From JAICLL01 sp035252155 (GTDB lineage Bacteria; Planctomycetota; Planctomycetia; Pirellulales; JAICIG01): a DNA stretch of 24,457 nt. This document shows positions 21,001-24,457 of this stretch, piece after piece (the stretch's first letter is position 1; each line of letters begins with the position of its first letter). A model generated the notes under the pieces. The model was not told where the DNA came from, did not search any database, and worked only from the letters and a program-made list of their open reading frames with translations. Where the stretch lies: contig DATFDL010000005.1 of assembly GCA_035252155.1 (NCBI GenBank), forward strand, positions 1 to 24,457, written 5' to 3'. The position numbers were made by a program, and so were the translations under genes.

Positions 21001-22320
21001 CTACTTACCGCGCAAGCGAGCGCGAATCGCCTTCAACCGTTCGGCAAGCTCGGCCTCGTAGCCGCGCGGGACGGGACGGTAATACTCGCGCTCGACCCCC
21101 AAGTAATCCTGCGCGGCGATAGCGTCGGGGGCGTCGTGCGAATACTGATATCCCTCGCTGCGGTCCAGCCGCGCCGCTCCGGGATAATGCTGGTCGCGCA
21201 GATGAACCGGCACCGGCAACAACCGACCCTCGTTCACGTCGCGCCGCGCTTCGCCGATGCCTACCGTGGCCGCGTTCGATTTCGGCGCGCACGCCAGATA
21301 TGTGACGGCCTGTGCCAGAGGCAACTGACATTCGGGCAGCCCGACAAACTCGCACGCCTGCATGGCCGCCACCGCCAGCGGCAGGGCCTGGGGATCGGCA
21401 TTGCCAATATCCTCGCTGGCCGCGATGACAATCCGTCGGGCCAGAAACCGCACGTCCTCGCCCGCTTCGAGCATCCGGGCGAGCCAATAGAGCGCCGCGT
21501 CGGGGTCGCTGCCGCGAATGCTCTTGATCAGGGCGCTGGCGGCGTCGTAATGAGCATCGCCGGTGGCGTCGTATTCGATCGCCTTGCGCTGCACCGATTC
21601 CTCAGCCAATGCCCGCGTGAATCGCAGAGGCCGTTCCTCGCTCGAAAGCACGCCGACTTCGAGAGCGGCCAGGGCGCGCCGGGCATCGCCGTCGCTCACT
21701 TCGGCCAGAAAATCCAAAGCATCGTCGTCGAGCCGCACGTCTTGATCGCCCAGGCCGCGGCCGCGGTCGGCCAATGCCCGGCGCACGAGCGTCTTGATTT
21801 CGTCGACCGACAACGGCTGAAACTGAAAAATGCGGCTGCGGCTGACCAGCGCGCTGTTGATCGCGAAAAACGGGTTTTGCGTGGTCGCCCCGACCAAAAT
21901 CAGCGTGCCGTCTTCGACGTCGGGCAGCAGCACATCCTGCTGGGCGCGATTGAAGCGATGGATCTCATCGACAAAAAGCAACGTCTTCTGCCCGCTGGCC
22001 GCCAGCCGATCGCGGGCTTGCTCGATCGTTTCGCGCAGCTCTTTGACTCCACTGGTGACGGCGTTGAGCTGGCGGTAATGGCTGCGGCTTTCGGTGGCCA
22101 GCAGCCGGGCAAGCGTTGTTTTGCCGGTGCCGGGCGGGCCATAGAAGATCACCGATCCCAGCCGATCGGCCTTCAGCAGTCTCCGGAGCAGCTTGCCTTC
22201 GCCTAAGAAGTGCTGCTGGCCGACGAATTCGTCGAGTGTGGTGGGCCGCATGCGCGCGGCCAGCGGCTCAACCGCGCGGCGGTTGGCCGCCTCGGCATTC
22301 TCGAAAAGCGATTTGCCCAT
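21001..22320 (-). CDS. rarA: Replication-associated recombination protein A (RarA/MgsA-type AAA+ ATPase)
   Basis: A 439-residue AAA+ clamp-loader-like ATPase of the RarA/MgsA/WRNIP1 family, which acts at stalled replication forks with SSB and DNA polymerase. Motifs: RPTTLDEFVGQQHFLG near 25-40, Walker A GPPGTGKTT at 61-69, Walker B LLFVDEIHRFN at 114-124, sensor 1 ATTQNP at 145-150, and LVSRSRIF (arginine finger region) at 159-164. The C-terminal tetramerisation region includes GSDPDAALYWLARMLEAGED and IASEDIGNADP-like sequence (ASEDIGNADPQAL). The length is typical. It starts 12 bp after the exported dioxygenase gene, so the two may be cotranscribed, though no functional link is evident. Confidence 0.96.
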   Translation of the reverse strand: MGKSLFENAEAANRRAVEPLAARMRPTTLDEFVGQQHFLGEGKLLRRLLKADRLGSVIFYGPPGTGKTTLARLLATESRSHYRQLNAVTSGVKELRETIEQARDRLAASGQKTLLFVDEIHRFNRAQQDVLLPDVEDGTLILVGATTQNPFFAINSALVSRSRIFQFQPLSVDEIKTLVRRALADRGRGLGDQDVRLDDDALDFLAEVSDGDARRALAALEVGVLSSEERPLRFTRALAEESVQRKAIEYDATGDAHYDAASALIKSIRGSDPDAALYWLARMLEAGEDVRFLARRIVIAASEDIGNADPQALPLAVAAMQACEFVGLPECQLPLAQAVTYLACAPKSNAATVGIGEARRDVNEGRLLPVPVHLRDQHYPGAARLDRSEGYQYSHDAPDAIAAQDYLGVEREYYRPVPRGYEAELAERLKAIRARLRGK

Positions 22321-22332
22321 GCCCCCATCTTA

Positions 22333-22992
22333 TCAGGCTTCCGGCGTAACACCCAAGACGATGTCGAACTTCGCCGCCAACTCGCCGAGAGATGACTCCT
22401 TGATGGGCGCGAAGTCAATGATCACCGCGTCGCGGGCTTTGGGGTCGCGAATGCGGCTCAGGATGCCGTCGCGGGCGTTGCCTGGATCGCCCTTCACGTA
22501 GCACTGCGTGGTGAACTTTTCTTGCCCCTTGCGTTTCACGGCAAAGTGAATGTGGGGCGTCCGGCCGGGGTAGGCGACGGGCTTGACCGTGCGGAAATAA
22601 TATTCGCCGGTCGAACCGGTCAAGAACCGGCCAAAACCCTGAAAGTTCTTGTCGCGCCGGTCGCGATTATTGCTGCCGCCGTGCAGGTAGGCGCCTTGGC
22701 TATCGACTTGCCAGATCTCGATCGTGGCGTTGCGGATCGGTTCGCCGCGCGCATCAAGCAGGCGGCCGCTCAGATGTGTGATTTCGCCCACGGCCGGCGT
22801 GATGCCGTCGTTGACGATCAGCAGATCGTTGTCGGTATCGAGCGGCAGATGATCGGGATAAAACGGCCCCTCGGTCTGGGCCGGCGTGCGAACCAATTCT
22901 TCGGCAAACAGTCCGGGCACGGTGAAAAACGCGGCGCCTCCCGCGGCGACTTTCGTCAAAAATCCGCGGCGGTGCGACAAGTAACGCGACAT
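22333..22992 (-). CDS. Intradiol ring-cleavage dioxygenase (protocatechuate dioxygenase-like), Tat-exported
   Basis: A 219-residue protein. The N-terminus HRRGFLTKVAAGGAAFFTV (from residue 7) is a twin-arginine-type signal, so it is probably exported. The mature domain is an intradiol dioxygenase fold: TEGPFYP (40-46), the LSGRLLDARGEPIRNATIEIWQ region, and all four non-haem Fe(III) ligands of the family, Y102 in GAYLHG, Y141 in VAYPGRTP, H147 and H149 in PHIHF. Cytoplasmic relatives open catechol or protocatechuate rings; exported planctomycete homologues have unknown substrates, perhaps aromatic or phenolic polymers. AAGGA upstream supports the start. It lies 71 bp after the PQQ-repeat gene and 12 bp before rarA. 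Confidence 0.92.
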   Translation of the reverse strand: MSRYLSHRRGFLTKVAAGGAAFFTVPGLFAEELVRTPAQTEGPFYPDHLPLDTDNDLLIVNDGITPAVGEITHLSGRLLDARGEPIRNATIEIWQVDSQGAYLHGGSNNRDRRDKNFQGFGRFLTGSTGEYYFRTVKPVAYPGRTPHIHFAVKRKGQEKFTTQCYVKGDPGNARDGILSRIRDPKARDAVIIDFAPIKESSLGELAAKFDIVLGVTPEA

Positions 22993-23063
22993 GGATCTTG
23001 ATTCCTTAGAGAGATGTGTTCAATCAAACCCTAGTGTACCGCCGCCGGCGAGATGTTACAGCA

Positions 23064-24457
23064 CTACTTAGCGCGCAACTCGATCAACTCCACCGTCTTC
23101 GCGGCCGGGTCTCGCCGCGCCAGCCAAAAGCCTGCGCCACCCATCGAGCACGGCGTCAGGCTGGCGGGACCGGGTGAAAGACCAGCCAGGACCGACTCGC
23201 CATTCGGCTGGCCGGAAGTCAGATCAAGCCAACGCAACCGCGGAACCTCGGTTGGAATCGCTTCGACCAAAAGTAAGGCCGGCTGCGCCGCCGACGCCGC
23301 GGCGACCACGGCCTGTGCGGCCGCGGTGAAATGCCAGCGTGTTTCACCTGAGTTGGCGTCGTAGAGATCGACGCCGTCGTCGGTTCGCACCGCCAATCGT
23401 TCTGTCCCCACGGCCATTACCCGCCGCGCCGGGCCGATCACGCGCCGCCAGTGCTCTCGGCCGGTCGATAGGTCGATGCTCTGCAAAAGGCCCTCGACGG
23501 GCTGGTAGCAAAAGACGCAATCGGCGCCCGGCCCAATCCAGGGAAGCTCGGACGAATTTGCGCCAGTCGGCGGCCGATCGCGCGCGTCGATTCGCCGGGC
23601 CCAGCGCGGTCGGCCCCGCAAATCAGCGGCGATGACCACGTCGCTCGTGGCAAAGACCAGCGAGTCTTCCACGACCGTCAACGTGCAGCGAGTGGAAGGC
23701 GCATCGCCAGACAGCCAGGCAAGCCGTAGCCGCTCAATGACGCGGCCGGTGGCGATGTCGAGTGTGGCAAGATCGACGCGCCGTCGTCCGGCTACATCAT
23801 CGTGTACCAGACAGACGACAAACCGGTCGTCGATCAACAGCGGATCGCATACTGCGCGGGGCACCGAGCGGTCTTTCCACAGCGGCTGTCCTGTATCGAC
23901 CGAGAGACCGACCAGCTCCGGGCCGCCCGCGCCGATCTGGCGAACATAGACCGCCGACCCGATCACGAGAGGGCTCATCGGCTCGGCCGACCATGCCGGC
24001 GCTTTGCCTGCCTCTGCGAGTGAGAAAAGCCAGCGACGGTTGCCGTCGGCCGGATCAAAAGCGGCCACGCTGTAGCCGCTGCTGACGATGACTGAATTGG
24101 CCGCGCGAGCCAACCGGACCGGGCGCGTAACTTCTGGGGCGGGCGGTCCGCCGCCGTCGAACCGGGCCGCAACTCGTGCTGTGTAATTGCCCGGTGGCGG
24201 CGCGAGCGGTTCGACGCAATCGCTACGTGCTGCCGGGGCGCGAGAGCGCATTTCGGCGGCAAGTTGCTCGAACTCGGCCGGGCTGAGTTGCTGGCCGTCG
24301 AATTCGAGCGACTCTTCAGGCGGCGAGCCGAGATCTCTGCCCAACATGGCGGCGGCCAAGCGCACGCGCGCGGCAAGCGAACCGCCAGCGCCGTCGGCCG
24401 CTTCGCGCGCCGCGGCGCGATAGTGGGCCAGCGCCTGTCGAAAGCGACCGGCGGCCA
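23064..24457 (-). CDS. PQQ-like beta-propeller/TPR protein, 5' end outside the window
   Basis: The frame is open from the stop at 23064 to the right edge, so the N-terminus is missing; more than 460 residues are present. The first visible residues (AAGRFRQALAHYRAAAR) look like the end of a tetratricopeptide repeat. The rest is a PQQ-like beta-propeller with repeating DxxxGxxxW blades: DPADGNRRWLF, SVDTGQPLWKD, DIATGRVIERL, DLRGRPRWARR, DLSTGREHWRRV and DANSGETRWHF. PQQ-like repeats in planctomycetes usually serve as protein scaffolds instead of binding the quinone. An internal GTG at 24365 is not a likely true start because similarity continues upstream. The neighbouring dioxygenase gene lies 71 bp downstream. 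Confidence 0.9.
   Translation of the reverse strand, partial: AAGRFRQALAHYRAAAREAADGAGGSLAARVRLAAAMLGRDLGSPPEESLEFDGQQLSPAEFEQLAAEMRSRAPAARSDCVEPLAPPPGNYTARVAARFDGGGPPAPEVTRPVRLARAANSVIVSSGYSVAAFDPADGNRRWLFSLAEAGKAPAWSAEPMSPLVIGSAVYVRQIGAGGPELVGLSVDTGQPLWKDRSVPRAVCDPLLIDDRFVVCLVHDDVAGRRRVDLATLDIATGRVIERLRLAWLSGDAPSTRCTLTVVEDSLVFATSDVVIAADLRGRPRWARRIDARDRPPTGANSSELPWIGPGADCVFCYQPVEGLLQSIDLSTGREHWRRVIGPARRVMAVGTERLAVRTDDGVDLYDANSGETRWHFTAAAQAVVAAASAAQPALLLVEAIPTEVPRLRWLDLTSGQPNGESVLAGLSPGPASLTPCSMGGAGFWLARRDPAAKTVELIELRAK

Noticed and set aside
20917..22206. 429-codon plus-strand frame opposite rarA
   Set aside because: Antisense to Walker A and B motifs of RarA; composition is typical of a GC-rich shadow frame.

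Overview
The window is a high-GC bacterial chromosome segment from a planctomycete, most likely Pirellulales-like. The evidence is a DUF1549/DUF1553 protein with bacterial Ig-like domains, a PPC-domain secreted protein beside it, Tat-exported Gfo/Idh/MocA oxidoreductase and intradiol dioxygenase, a Uma2 protein, LRR and small membrane proteins with the N-terminal 'QFSL..LL' membrane motif, weak or absent Shine-Dalgarno sites at many starts, and many short palindromic repeats between genes. I see no rRNA, tRNA, CRISPR array or complete insertion sequence.

Layout. 24-2437 (minus): a tight cluster reading FHA-domain protein, GTP cyclohydrolase I (folE), multi-pass membrane protein, then a membrane-anchored zinc-ribbon protein. 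2571-5636 (plus): trpB, a 185-bp palindromic element, trpA, then an LRR membrane protein. 5906-6283 (minus): MazG-like pyrophosphohydrolase. 6475-11235 (plus): the large DUF1549/DUF1553 surface or periplasmic protein and a PPC-domain protein, joined by a patchwork of repeats. 11237-13509 (minus): Uma2 protein, GNAT acetyltransferase and an exported hypothetical. 13776-18155 (plus): a 999-residue protein with an M28 peptidase-like C-terminus, then the Tat-signal oxidoreductase. 18183-19964 (minus): an XRE-HTH/ImmA-IrrE metalloprotease gene followed 18 bp later by a PIN-domain gene, a toxin-antitoxin-like or defence-like pair. 20208-20897: a DUF4404 protein and a divergent 92-aa membrane protein. 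21001-24457 (minus): a PQQ/TPR protein running off the right edge, an exported intradiol dioxygenase, and rarA.

How the genes work together: trpB and trpA encode the two subunits of tryptophan synthase. folE starts tetrahydrofolate or pterin synthesis. rarA and the MazG-like gene are housekeeping functions for replication forks and the nucleotide pool. The other genes are the cell-envelope, exported and regulatory families that planctomycetes carry in large numbers.

The strongest leads are the HTH-ImmA/PIN pair, the apparently cytoplasmic M28 protein with about 700 unassigned N-terminal residues, the double-palindrome element between trpB and trpA, and the dispersed CTGTAGGGAACGCC repeat, which is read into the ends of two protein-coding genes.
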